Below, piece by piece: positions 8,597 to 16,127 of a DNA stretch of 47,105 bases (its first letter is position 1; every line of letters begins with the position of its first letter). The notes beneath the pieces were generated by a model. It did not search any database. It saw only the letters and a list, made by a program, of their open reading frames with translations, and was not told the DNA's origin. The stretch lies in assembly GCA_050743365.1 (NCBI GenBank), contig JBOGFI010000111.1:1-47105 (forward strand), written 5' to 3'. The position numbers and the translations under genes were made by a program. The DNA is from JBOGFI01 sp050743365. GTDB lineage: Bacteria; Actinomycetota; Acidimicrobiia; IMCC26256; JACDBD01.

Positions 8597-8806
8597 TCAG
8601 TCGGTAGGGATGCTGTTGGCCTTGGCGGTGACCTTGGCGACGATGATCGCCCCCACCGCGAGCGCGAGGGCCGCCAGGACGGCGGTGATGATGACCGTCT
8701 CCGTCGTCATCCCCCGCTCGCCGTGGTCGGGGTCAGCCGCTCTGGCGACCTCGAGGCGGGCACGTGTCAGGACCCACCAGGACCGCAGAAGCTCGATCTC
8801 AGCCAT
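8597..8806 (-). CDS. Flp-type pilin-like small protein
   Basis: A 69-aa peptide. Residues 1-33 are an unusually long polar leader ending in ERG. After it comes MTTETVIITAVLAALALAVGAIIV, a single hydrophobic helix with a glutamate at +4 from the presumed cleavage site (the usual position is +5), then a short polar tail. Small size, position between tadC and tadE genes, and the Gly-then-Glu pattern argue that this is the major pilus subunit. The cleaved product would be about 36 residues. An AAAGGAGG-like ribosome site lies just upstream of the ATG (CCTCCTTTC on the plus strand at 8811-8819), matching an abundantly made subunit. Confidence 0.7.
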   Translation of the reverse strand: MAEIELLRSWWVLTRARLEVARAADPDHGERGMTTETVIITAVLAALALAVGAIIVAKVTAKANSIPTD

Positions 8807-8839
8807 GCTTCCTCCTTTCGGTGTTTTCGCGTGCGTTGC

Positions 8840-9751
8840 TCATAGCGACGACACCACCCGATCGATGGCCGGGTAGCCGATCAGGATCACGAACCCCAAC
8901 AGCAGCAAGACCAGTGGCATCGCCATGCGTTCGGTGGCCGCCTCGGCGGCCGCTTCGGCCTCGTGGATCTCGTGGTCGCGCATGCTGGCTGCCTTGGCGG
9001 TCAGGCTGTCGCGCACCCTGGCGCCCTGGCGGGCGGCCAGGCTCACGCTCGCCGAGAGCTCACCGAGCTCGACCACTCCTACCTGCGCGCCGAGGTCGTC
9101 GAACGCGTCCCAGGGCGGCGCGCCCGTGAGTCGGGCCGAGGACAGCGCTTGGCGGATCCGCTGGTACGCCCAGCCGTCGCCGGCGTCGGCGGCATCGGCG
9201 AGCGCGGTTTCGGTGCCGGCCCCGCCCGCGAGCAGCACCGTGACGAGGTCGAGGTAGGAACCGAGCGCGTAGCGAAAGCTCGTCCGACACGCAGCGACTT
9301 GAGAGCGAAGCGCCAAGTCCGGCACGACGAACCCGCCCACCATGCACGCAGGGCACCCGATCAGTACCACCGCGAGCGGTAGGGAGGCGCCGGCGGCCAG
9401 CACACCGAGGTAGGTGACCAGGGGTAACACGAGGCCGAACAGGGCGGTGAGCCCCTTGACCACCAGGTGGCGTTCGATGCCGCTGTCCACCAACGCGAGA
9501 TCCTGGGAGCGGCTGCGCTCCATATCCAGACCGGAGGCCGACGCGAAGGCCACCAGCCGTCGCCCGAGCCGATCGAGGGGCGCAGAGGCCCGTTCGTGCT
9601 CCGCGAGTACGGCCGCCGTCGACGCCAGCGGGCGGGGACGGCGCAGGTCCTCAATGGCGGCGGCGAGTTCCGGGCGCGCCGGCAGCGCCCAACGCAGTCC
9701 GAACCACACCGCGGCACCCACCGCCGCGCCGCACACCACTGGTACCAGCAT
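8840..9751 (-). CDS. tadC: Tad pilus inner-membrane platform protein TadC (type II secretion F domain)
   Basis: A 303-aa protein starting at MLVPVVCGAAVG. There is an N-terminal membrane helix, a cytoplasmic region, two central helices (about 100-145), a T2SS-F domain core with the motif SLAARQGARVRDSLTAKAASMRDHE, and a final helix (MPLVLLLLGFVILIGYP). TadC pairs with TadB to form the polytopic platform that couples the TadA motor to pilus assembly. The start overlaps the tadB stop (TGATG). Confidence 0.85.
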   Translation of the reverse strand: MLVPVVCGAAVGAAVWFGLRWALPARPELAAAIEDLRRPRPLASTAAVLAEHERASAPLDRLGRRLVAFASASGLDMERSRSQDLALVDSGIERHLVVKGLTALFGLVLPLVTYLGVLAAGASLPLAVVLIGCPACMVGGFVVPDLALRSQVAACRTSFRYALGSYLDLVTVLLAGGAGTETALADAADAGDGWAYQRIRQALSSARLTGAPPWDAFDDLGAQVGVVELGELSASVSLAARQGARVRDSLTAKAASMRDHEIHEAEAAAEAATERMAMPLVLLLLGFVILIGYPAIDRVVSSL

Positions 9752-10602
9752 CAGCGACCCCCGGTGGTCGTCACGTCTCGGACCAGGAGTCGGTCGGGCT
9801 CCTGGGCCCGCGTCATCCGCTCCATCAGGGCGATTGACGCCCCGAAGCACCCGCCCACGAGGGCGAGCACCACTTGGCCCAGCGGAGAGTCGTAGGGCTT
9901 GAGATAGCCGCGGTTCAACAGGACCATCCCGGCGGCAAACGCCAGCGTGAAGACGGTGATGATCTGCACCGCGGAGCGGGTGCGGGCGCGACCCGCCTCC
10001 ACCCGCAGTTGCATCGCCGCCCGCTGGCGGGCCGACGCCGCCAGGCTCCCCAGCAGCCCGCCAAGATCCCTGGCCTGACGCTCAGCGGCCAACATGAGCG
10101 CCGAAACCACCAGGTCCCCTGTCGGATCGCGCAGGTCGTCCGCGAGCTCGCGCAGCGACGGCACCAGCTGGTCGACCTCGAGGCGGCGCGCCAGACGGGC
10201 CACCTCGGGCCGGATCGGCGCGGGAGCGACCGCAGCCGTGGCCACAATCGTCTCTTCCAGGCCCGCGGCCCCCGCAAGCGTGTCGCGCAGCATCTCGGCC
10301 CAGGACGCGATCGCCTCCGTACGGGCCAACCGGGCCGCGCGGGCCCGGTGCCCGGTGAAGACGCTCGGAAGCACCGCCACTGCGCACGCGACCAGCACCG
10401 CGCCCACCAGCCAGCGGGTGATCCCCAGAGTCACCACCCCGGCCAGGACCGGTGCCACCAAGCGCAGGCTCGCCAGACGCTCCAAGCCGGCACGCATCCC
10501 GCCGAGCAACGGTGCGACGTCGAAGCCCCGCCAGGACACAACCGCGCCGATCAGGCCCGCGATAAACGTGAACCCACACACCGCCGGCACGAGCACCCTC
10601 AT
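9751..10602 (-). CDS. tadB: Tad pilus inner-membrane platform protein TadB (type II secretion F domain)
   Basis: A 283-aa protein. Membrane helices lie at the N-terminus (VPAVCGFTFIAGLIGAVV), around 60-85, and two at the C-terminus (VQIITVFTLAFAAGMVLL and QVVLALVGGCFGASIAL). The central T2SS-F segment holds WAEMLRDTLAGAAGLEETI and a helical bundle ending in LGGLLGSLAASARQRAAMQLRVEA, a hallmark of TadB proteins. Its start overlaps the tadA stop by 4 nt (ATGA), and its stop overlaps the tadC start, so the platform genes are translated in series. Confidence 0.85.
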   Translation of the reverse strand: MRVLVPAVCGFTFIAGLIGAVVSWRGFDVAPLLGGMRAGLERLASLRLVAPVLAGVVTLGITRWLVGAVLVACAVAVLPSVFTGHRARAARLARTEAIASWAEMLRDTLAGAAGLEETIVATAAVAPAPIRPEVARLARRLEVDQLVPSLRELADDLRDPTGDLVVSALMLAAERQARDLGGLLGSLAASARQRAAMQLRVEAGRARTRSAVQIITVFTLAFAAGMVLLNRGYLKPYDSPLGQVVLALVGGCFGASIALMERMTRAQEPDRLLVRDVTTTGGR

Positions 10603-11924
10603 CGCGACACCTCCATCGGGCGGCGCGCGTCCAGCCACGACGGCTCGAACCCGACATCTGCCAGCGCGCCCAGCCGCCAGTCGCTGATCCGGCCCCGCCC
10701 GGTCGGAGTCGCCATTCCCGTCTCATCGGGGCTGAACACCTCGTTGGTCGCGACGATCCTTCCGTCCGCGCCCGTGACCTCGCGGATCGAAGCGACGCAC
10801 CGGTGCCCGCCGACCCGATGGATGAAGATGACGAAATCGATCGCGTTCGCCACCAACAGCGCGGTCGCCTCATGGTCGAGTCGCTCCGGGGTCTGCACGC
10901 ACAACATCGCCAGCCGCTCGAACACTCCGCTGCTCGAATCCGCATGCAGGGTGCACATCGAGCCTCGCTTGCCCGAGCTCATGACGTTCAGCATCGGCAG
11001 AACCTCGTGGCTACGCACCTCCCCCACGACCACCCGATCGGCGTCCATGCGCAGCGACCAGCGCACCTCGTCGGCGAGGCTGATCCCGCCCTTGCCCTCG
11101 ATGTTGGGTTGTCGCGCTTCGATGCTCACGACGTTCGGGTGGCGGTGCGGCATCCGCTCGATGCCCAGCTCGAGCGAATCCTCGATCACCACGAGACGCT
11201 CCTCCGCTGGCACCTCGTGAATGAGCGCGCGCATGTAGGTGGTCTTGCCGACCGCCTGGCCGCCGGTGACCAGCGTGTTCATGCGGGCCAGGACCAACGC
11301 CTTCGAGAACGCTGACACCGCGTCGGTAGACATGCCCATCCCCTGCAGCTCCCCGAGCGTGGCGTCCCGAAAGTGGTGGAGACGGATCGTGACCGACGGC
11401 CGATGCGTCACCTCCATGAGCGCATGCAGCCGGGAGCCGTCAGGAAGCTGTAAGTCCAGGTTCGGGGCTCCCTCGTCGAACCGACGCTCCGTGCGTCCCT
11501 GGCGTGACGCCGCCCGGCGCACCAACTCGATCAGCTCGTCATCGGAGTCCGCGACAGGCCCGACACGTTCCGTGGTCCCGTCGGCACGGCGGCGGACGAA
11601 CACGGTCTCGCACCCGTTGACGTGGATGTCGGTGATGGTCTGATCCTCGAGCAGCGGCTGTAGCGGCCCCAACCCGAAGAGGGCGTCGTAGACCGCCTGG
11701 GCGATCGAATCCCAAGTCGCGTCGTCCAGAGGGTGCTCCCCGCGCTTGAGACGGCCGGCCGCGTCCGCTCGCAGACCCTCCTCGATCAGCTTGCGGGCGA
11801 GCTGGCGCTTGTCCGCCGGAGCAAGATGCCGGCCGCCTTGTCCGTCGCCGCCCGGCGCGTTGCTCAGCTCAAGCGCAACCCGCTCGCGCAGCTCCCGCAC
11901 CAACCAACGGTGCTCCTCGTTCAC
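10599..11924 (-). CDS. tadA: Tad pilus assembly ATPase TadA/CpaF
   Basis: A 441-aa secretion ATPase. The GTG at 11924 overlaps the TadZ-like stop (GTGA); the frame is open up to 12500, but that extension is compositionally a shadow of the TadZ gene. Walker A is GGQAVGKT at 221-228, an aspartate-box-like EDS lies near 248, and Walker B VVVGEVR spans 298-304, followed by the histidine-box region ending in TLHAD. These are diagnostic of the VirB11/PilT-like family, CpaF branch. It hydrolyses ATP as a cytoplasmic hexamer to drive extension, and in Tad systems probably also retraction, of the pilus. Confidence 0.92.
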   Translation of the reverse strand: MNEEHRWLVRELRERVALELSNAPGGDGQGGRHLAPADKRQLARKLIEEGLRADAAGRLKRGEHPLDDATWDSIAQAVYDALFGLGPLQPLLEDQTITDIHVNGCETVFVRRRADGTTERVGPVADSDDELIELVRRAASRQGRTERRFDEGAPNLDLQLPDGSRLHALMEVTHRPSVTIRLHHFRDATLGELQGMGMSTDAVSAFSKALVLARMNTLVTGGQAVGKTTYMRALIHEVPAEERLVVIEDSLELGIERMPHRHPNVVSIEARQPNIEGKGGISLADEVRWSLRMDADRVVVGEVRSHEVLPMLNVMSSGKRGSMCTLHADSSSGVFERLAMLCVQTPERLDHEATALLVANAIDFVIFIHRVGGHRCVASIREVTGADGRIVATNEVFSPDETGMATPTGRGRISDWRLGALADVGFEPSWLDARRPMEVSR

Positions 11925-12754
11925 GCCCGCGTCCTTCCTTCCTTCGGCGCGCGGCTGCCTGTCGCCGTCGGCTCGCTCGCCGGCCGCCACCTGAGCCTCG
12001 CCCCATCGCCGCCGATCGGCCTGAGGCCGACACCGAGCCGGTCGGTAAGCGTGTCCACAAGACCTGCAGCCGTGCGCATGAGCCCGGTCCGGCGCAACGT
12101 CCACGAGACAGGCTCCCGCCAACCCGCCAGTACCGCCGCGCCTCGCGCGTCGTGGACCAAGGTCTCGACCAGCAGCCCGCTCCCGTCCGGATCCAAGAAC
12201 GCGGCGACCTCGTCGCGGCCATAGGGCTGCTCCCCGACCAGCAACACGCCGACTCGGGCACCCCGGACACGGAACGCGCGCAGCCGCAACTCCAGTTGCT
12301 GGAGCTCGTCCAGCCGCGGCCGTGCCACCAACAACGTGATGTCGGCAGCGGCAGCAAACTCGCCTGCGGGCGACTCGGCGCCGCCCCGGCCGATGTCGAC
12401 AAACACGCCGGAGCCGCCGAGCAGCGCGAGTCGCCGTGCCAGCAGCGGCCCGAGCACGGCCAGTGCCGCGACCGCCTGCTCGGGCGCCGTGGGCCCGCAT
12501 ATCACCGACATGCGATCCGCCAGCGGCTGGGTGTGCTCGAAGACCTCAGCCTCAGTGAGGCTGCCTCGCGCAGCGGCTGCCAGCGTGACCAGCCCCGGCT
12601 CGTAACCCAGTCCGAACCGGGCCGCCAGCACCCCACCTTCCGGGTCGGCCTCCACCACCAGGCGCCGCTCCATCGGCCACAGCGATGCTGCCGCCACCAT
12701 CGCGGTGGTGCCGCCGGGCGCGCCCTTACCGTTCGCGAAGCAGATGAGGCTCAA
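11921..12754 (-). CDS. TadZ/CpaE-like ParA-family localisation ATPase
   Basis: A 277-aa protein. The N-terminus SLICFANGKGAPGGTTAMVAAASL is a deviant Walker A of the ParA/MinD type (KGAPGGTT), followed by VVEADPEGG, which replaces the usual Walker A' segment. A second conserved region is FVDIGRGGAESP. In Tad loci this position is held by TadZ/CpaE, which places the apparatus at the cell pole. The usual CpaE N-terminal receiver domain is absent, so it is a short form. It overlaps cpaB by 4 nt upstream and tadA downstream. Confidence 0.8.
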   Translation of the reverse strand: MSLICFANGKGAPGGTTAMVAAASLWPMERRLVVEADPEGGVLAARFGLGYEPGLVTLAAAARGSLTEAEVFEHTQPLADRMSVICGPTAPEQAVAALAVLGPLLARRLALLGGSGVFVDIGRGGAESPAGEFAAAADITLLVARPRLDELQQLELRLRAFRVRGARVGVLLVGEQPYGRDEVAAFLDPDGSGLLVETLVHDARGAAVLAGWREPVSWTLRRTGLMRTAAGLVDTLTDRLGVGLRPIGGDGARLRWRPASEPTATGSRAPKEGRTRA

Positions 12755-13461
12755 CCCGTCACCCCGCCCACCAACACCAAGCGCACCCGCTCGTCTTCAG
12801 CCGCGGCCACGACCGCGGGCGCGACGTCCTTGGGCACTCGCAGCGAGACCAGCAGCGATCCGGCTACGCCCGCGGCGTTCGCGTCCTCCGTCGGCTTCGC
12901 GACCGCAAACACCGTCGCCTCCTCGGCCAACACCGCCGGCGGAGTGCCCGGGGCCGCCTGGCTGCCGGGCGGCGTCTCGACCACCTGCACGGTGGTCCCC
13001 ACTCGCAGGCTCGCCAGTGGTCCCTGCCCCGGCTTGACTAGGACCCCCACGATCGCCTCGCCGCGACCAAGCGGCACAGACGAACTCACCTGATCCCGCT
13101 GGATGAGCCCGCCCCCGAACAGCGTGATGGCCGCCACCTTGCCCACGACCTCGGCGCGATCCTCGGCCGGAATGGTGGCGACGTCGTCATCGACCGCGAC
13201 ACGAACTACCCGAAGGTCGGCGTCAGCAATTACCTCGCCTGCATCGACCGTGCGTGCCGCCGCCAACACGTCGGTGCGGCCGCCCAGACCCCGAGCCCAC
13301 ACGGCGAAGATCAACGCCGCCGCGACCGCCGCCAACACTGCGAGCACAGCCAGCCCCCGCTGGCGCCGTCGGCGTACCGGGACCAAGCCCGGCGTGAGGC
13401 GGCGCGGCCCGCCATCCGGCTGGACAGTGTTCGCAGGGCGAAGCTCCACCGACCGCTCCAC
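12751..13461 (-). CDS. cpaB: CpaB/RcpC-like SAF-domain pilus protein
   Basis: A 236-aa protein. A GTG at 13461 with a strong ribosome site (GGAGGG) is chosen over the in-frame ATG at 13503. A basic N-terminus (RRRRQR) precedes a membrane helix (GLAVLAVLAAVAAALIFAVWA), then a SAF domain (ARTVDAGEVIADADLRVV) and an RcpC-like C-terminal beta domain. CpaB proteins act outside the membrane in Tad systems; in Gram-positives no outer-membrane secretin exists, so it probably guides the pilus through the wall. Confidence 0.82.
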   Translation of the reverse strand: MERSVELRPANTVQPDGGPRRLTPGLVPVRRRRQRGLAVLAVLAAVAAALIFAVWARGLGGRTDVLAAARTVDAGEVIADADLRVVRVAVDDDVATIPAEDRAEVVGKVAAITLFGGGLIQRDQVSSSVPLGRGEAIVGVLVKPGQGPLASLRVGTTVQVVETPPGSQAAPGTPPAVLAEEATVFAVAKPTEDANAAGVAGSLLVSLRVPKDVAPAVVAAAEDERVRLVLVGGVTG

Positions 13462-13499
13462 GACTCCCTCCTTCTCTCGGCCGCCGCCTGGACTCGGAT

Positions 13500-14324
13500 T
13501 CACTGCGTCGAGATCGCCTGGACCTCGCCCACCCGGATCGGAATCGACGACGAACGCGACACCGCCGGCAGCGTGCCCCCCTCACCGTTGCTCGCGGACC
13601 ACGACACCGACCAGCTCAAGGTCGCGGTCAGCGTGTACGCCTCGTTCGGCTCTCCGGACGACGATCTGCGGTACGCGTACGAGCAGTACGTCGACTGGTC
13701 CTCACCACGAACCGCCGGATCCCACGCCACCCCCGGCCCCCGACACGTGACCTGCTCGCCGTCACCCAGGTCCCAGACCACATCACCCGGAGTCACCGTC
13801 ACGGTGGCCGACAGACCTGGCACCTCCGCCGACGCCGACAACGGCTGCCACGGACACTCAACCCACAACCACGTCTCGATCGTCACCACCGCCACATGCG
13901 GGCTCGGCGACGTGCGCACCGCGCACGCCGGCGTCACCACCTCCTTGACCGCGCGCTGTGCCAGCACCCGCGCGGGCACGGCGGGACGCGCCGCAGTGCT
14001 CACCCAGAACACATCGATCTCGCTGCCGCACTCCCGGACGGCCCAGTAGCCCTCCGGCGACTGCGGCCCAAGGGACACGGGCGCGGCCGCGCCCGGCGCG
14101 CGAGGGAGATCGCCGACAGGCGTCACCGAACAAACGGGTCCGCCCCCGGCACGAATGACTGGGGCGGTCGGACCACTACCTTCGTTCCGCTCCGCAGTTG
14201 CTCGCCCACCAGTTGGCGTGCCTTCACCGCCGGCGCGGCGGCCGTCATCAGACGCCCATGCACTCGGAGCCGCGAGGACCATGAAGAGGAACGCAAGCGC
14301 GACGCGAACTGTTATCCGTGACAC
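13500..14324 (-). CDS. Secreted Tad-locus protein of unknown function
   Basis: A 274-aa protein with a clear signal peptide (ITVRVALAFLFMVLAAPSAWA). The mature part is cysteine-containing (C at VCSV, RECG, ACAV, VECP, VTCR, YCSY) and includes a PKD-like stretch, TPGDVVWDLGDGEQVTC, followed by SYAYRRSSSG, reminiscent of immunoglobulin-fold surface domains. Its start overlaps the lipoprotein gene by 13 nt and it precedes cpaB, so it belongs to the pilus operon. Likely an extracellular accessory or adhesion factor; no enzyme motif is seen. Confidence 0.7.
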   Translation of the reverse strand: MSRITVRVALAFLFMVLAAPSAWASDDGRRAGGEGTPTGGRATAERNEGSGPTAPVIRAGGGPVCSVTPVGDLPRAPGAAAPVSLGPQSPEGYWAVRECGSEIDVFWVSTAARPAVPARVLAQRAVKEVVTPACAVRTSPSPHVAVVTIETWLWVECPWQPLSASAEVPGLSATVTVTPGDVVWDLGDGEQVTCRGPGVAWDPAVRGEDQSTYCSYAYRRSSSGEPNEAYTLTATLSWSVSWSASNGEGGTLPAVSRSSSIPIRVGEVQAISTQ

Positions 14325-14869
14325 GGCACGTCCTCCCGTCCGTCATCGGTGGCCATGACCCGCCATTGGCCATCGTCGCCCCGAGTGACGACCGTCGTGG
14401 CGATCTCCTGGACCCGCTCGTCATCGATGACCGTGCCGGTGGCGACCTCGTAGACCACGCCGAAGTCAGACAGGCAACCGACGATCGTGGCCTGAGTCCG
14501 CTCGATCGTGATCGTTTCCGGCTCGAAGAACGTGCTCGGACGCACCGCACGGCCGAGCAGCTGGTAACCGGCGATCCGTTGACGGATCTCCTGAGCCAAC
14601 TCGGGGGTCGCGTACTGCTCAATCTCAGGAATCAGCGGATCGAGCGGGCTTGTGAACGCCTTATCGACGACGTCGATGTAGTGCTCGTACGTCGCAAGCG
14701 CGGCTTGCTGGGCCCTAGACCACTCCGCCTTCTGGCTGGTTTGACTACGCGGTCTGCTCTCGCCACGCCGGCTGTCATCGGATCCCGACGTGTCTGAAGA
14801 GCACGCGACGAACGAGAGAGCGGCGGAGAACGCCGCTAGACACAACGCTGCTCTGCGCAAGCGAGCCAT
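14312..14869 (-). CDS. Lipoprotein, first gene of the Tad operon
   Basis: A 185-aa protein starting at MARLRRAALCLAAF. The signal sequence ends in LSFVAC-SSD, a slightly non-standard lipobox, so the mature protein is probably lipid-anchored at Cys. After a Ser/Arg-rich linker comes a domain with a helical start (AQQAALATYEHYIDVVDKAF) and beta strands (TIERTQATIVGCLSDFGVVYEV, VTRGDDGQWRV), resembling NTF2-like lipoproteins of Actinobacteria. It lies immediately downstream of the region presumed to hold the operon promoter. The function is unknown. Confidence 0.7.
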   Translation of the reverse strand: MARLRRAALCLAAFSAALSFVACSSDTSGSDDSRRGESRPRSQTSQKAEWSRAQQAALATYEHYIDVVDKAFTSPLDPLIPEIEQYATPELAQEIRQRIAGYQLLGRAVRPSTFFEPETITIERTQATIVGCLSDFGVVYEVATGTVIDDERVQEIATTVVTRGDDGQWRVMATDDGREDVPCHG

Positions 14870-15225
14870 GGAAAGGCCTCCCACCGCACCATGTGCCGAG
14901 GCACCCCGGTACGGGAAAGAGACAACTCCCGCGGCCGCCACGTGTCACAGGACCCGGGGAACCGGTCGTGGCGACGAGGCCGGTCCCTGCGCCGTTCTGG
15001 TCCCGCTGCGTCAAGCTGCTGTCGTCACCGTACGGCCGCCGGCACGCGTATGCAATAGGCGCTCTTTGTCCGAAAATGACGCTGACGTCACTGTCACAGA
15101 TCGTCCTGGGACCGAGGGCGCCCCGCAGCCAACCACCTGCGAGCTGGGGCGCGGTGAAGCCGTGGTGCCCGCGCACTTGGTGCCTGCGATCCCCCAACAA
15201 GCACACGCTCGACGTTCCGGTCACG
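14870..15225. promoter_or_regulatory. Divergent control region between the Tad operon and the first excisionase-like gene
   Basis: A 356-nt gap between divergent genes, so promoters for both should lie here. It contains an 8-nt palindrome TGACGTCA at 15083-15090 and, near the right end, the shared upstream element described separately. I cannot place the -10/-35 boxes with confidence. Confidence 0.45.
15160..15183 (+). repeat. Copy 1 of an element shared by two excisionase-like genes
   Basis: This 24-nt stretch matches the one at 15817-15840 at 21 of 24 positions, with an identical 12-nt core CGCACTTGGTGC at 15172-15183. The core begins 54 nt before the ATG at 15226; the second copy begins 50 nt before its own ATG. 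Likely a common operator, promoter part or excisionase-binding site. Confidence 0.6.
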
Positions 15226-15459
15226 ATGGCGAAGAACCCCGGCACCAAGCCGCCGGTGCCCTTGGCGAAGCCGCGGCTGCTGAGCTCCGAGGACGTAGCC
15301 GAGTACCTCGGCGTCCCTCTCGGGACCGTCTATCGATGGCGCAGCCGCGGTGAGGGTCCAGCAGGCTACCGGGTCGGGCGCCACGTCCGTTACAAGCTCG
15401 CAGACCTCGAACATTGGCTCGAACGCCGGCGTGACGATCCAGCCACCGAAGCATCCTGA
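15226..15459 (+). CDS. Excisionase-like helix-turn-helix protein (first copy)
   Basis: A 77-aa protein from ATG 15226. Residues about 17-70 form the helix-turn-helix 17 / excisionase-family fold: LLSSEDVAEYLGVPLGTVYRWR, then the wing GPAGYRVGRHVRYKLADLEHWL. Such proteins bend DNA to direct integrase toward excision, or repress early genes of mobile elements. It shares sequence layout, start context (ACGATGGCGAAG) and an upstream 24-nt element with the second copy at 15879, so the two are paralogues. No strong ribosome site precedes it. Confidence 0.82.
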   Translation: MAKNPGTKPPVPLAKPRLLSSEDVAEYLGVPLGTVYRWRSRGEGPAGYRVGRHVRYKLADLEHWLERRRDDPATEAS

Positions 15460-15554
15460 CGAGAAGCTCTCCCTCGAAATAGCGTCGGTGCCCGGAACGG
15501 CTTAGCGCTCTCTGGGATCGCTGCCGCCTCTGTCTTGCCCATCCACGATCACAA

Positions 15555-15572
15555 CGTGACGCGGGCGTCACG
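15555..15572. repeat. Perfect 8-2-8 inverted repeat
   Basis: Arms CGTGACGC and GCGTCACG flank GG at 15563-15564. With no T tract after it, it resembles a dimeric repressor site rather than a terminator. It lies 96 nt after the stop of the first excisionase-like gene and directly before the GGGACCGC repeats. Confidence 0.6.
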
Positions 15573-15575
15573 GTC

Positions 15576-15710
15576 GGGACCGCATCGGGACCGCACGGGA
15601 CCGCGAAACGACGACGAAGGTCGGCAGCTAACGGCAGCTGTTCAGCGACCGAGAAACGGCTACTGACCTGGGCAAACGCGCAGCAACCGCAGCAGTGCCT
15701 TCGGGACCGC
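15576..15710 (+). repeat. Four GGGACCGC direct repeats (iteron-like)
   Basis: Copies begin at 15576, 15587, 15597 and 15703. The first three are spaced 11 and 10 nt apart, one helical turn, so proteins bound there would sit on the same face of the DNA. The longer match CGGGACCGC is kept in all four. Compatible with integrase arm sites, excisionase sites or replication iterons. Confidence 0.55.
15622..15639 (+). repeat. CGGCAGCT direct repeat pair
   Basis: Two copies of CGGCAGCT begin at 15622 and 15632, exactly 10 nt apart, inside the same control region. The helical spacing again suggests protein binding. Confidence 0.45.
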
Positions 15711-15816
15711 GAAGGGCTCCGACAGAATCCGCGGTACAGGCCGGCTAGCCACCGCCACTACGCGACCTGAAACAACACGCCTCGATGCTCTCCTGGAGAC
15801 TCGGGGTATTGAGGCC

Positions 15817-15840
15817 CCGTGGTATCCACGCACTTGGTGC
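15817..15840 (+). repeat. Copy 2 of the element shared by two excisionase-like genes
   Basis: Matches 15160-15183 at 21 of 24 positions; the core CGCACTTGGTGC is at 15829-15840, 50 nt before the ATG at 15879. The sequence between core and start differs between the two copies, so the match is not simply the tail of a recent block duplication. Confidence 0.6.
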
Positions 15841-15878
15841 GGCTGACTTACGGAACCAACCGACGAGGATTAGACACG

Positions 15879-16127
15879 ATGGCGAAGCATCCGGAGGCCT
15901 CCACTGAGCTGCCCCTGCTCCCGGCTGTGCAGCTGCTGACCCAAGAACTGCTGACGCCGGAACAGGTTGCCGAACTCCTCCAAGTAGAGACCGGGCTCCT
16001 CCGCAGGTGGCGCTACGAGCGCCGAGGGCCGGCAAGCTTCAAGGTGGGGAAGTACGTGAGATACCGCTGCGAGGACGTGCTCGCCTGGATCGAGGAGCAG
16101 CGCGCGGCTACTGGCGTGTGTGGGTAG
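15879..16127 (+). CDS. Excisionase-like helix-turn-helix protein (second copy)
   Basis: An 82-aa protein from ATG 15879 with GAGG about 9 nt upstream; the longer frame from 15819 is less likely because it would read through the control element. It has the same fold as the first copy: LLTPEQVAELLQVETGLLRRWR, wing GPASFKVGKYVRYRCEDVLAWI. Its last 20 nt overlap the end of the convergent integrase gene. An excisionase beside an integrase is the usual pairing in integrative elements. Confidence 0.82.
   Translation: MAKHPEASTELPLLPAVQLLTQELLTPEQVAELLQVETGLLRRWRYERRGPASFKVGKYVRYRCEDVLAWIEEQRAATGVCG

Larger units (their letters stand above)
15460..15878. other. Repeat-rich 419-nt gap between the two excisionase-like genes
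   Basis: No gene is seen. The gap contains a perfect inverted repeat (15555-15572), several GGGACCGC direct repeats, a CGGCAGCT pair and the second copy of the shared upstream element, each listed separately. This density suggests a recombination-control region, excision complex site or origin-like region of the element. Confidence 0.5.

Noticed and set aside
11925..12500. Upstream extension of TadA
   Set aside because: It overlaps the TadZ-like gene in another frame and is Arg-rich; the GTG at 11924 overlaps the stop as in the rest of the operon.
1..15000. Second copy of the tRNA-Val 3' end (left attachment site)
   Set aside because: Scanning by eye for the tRNA 3' sequence found only short chance matches; the element probably ends outside the window or has a short core.
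15576..15710. CRISPR array
   Set aside because: The repeats are only 8-9 nt, with no regular spacers and no cas genes.
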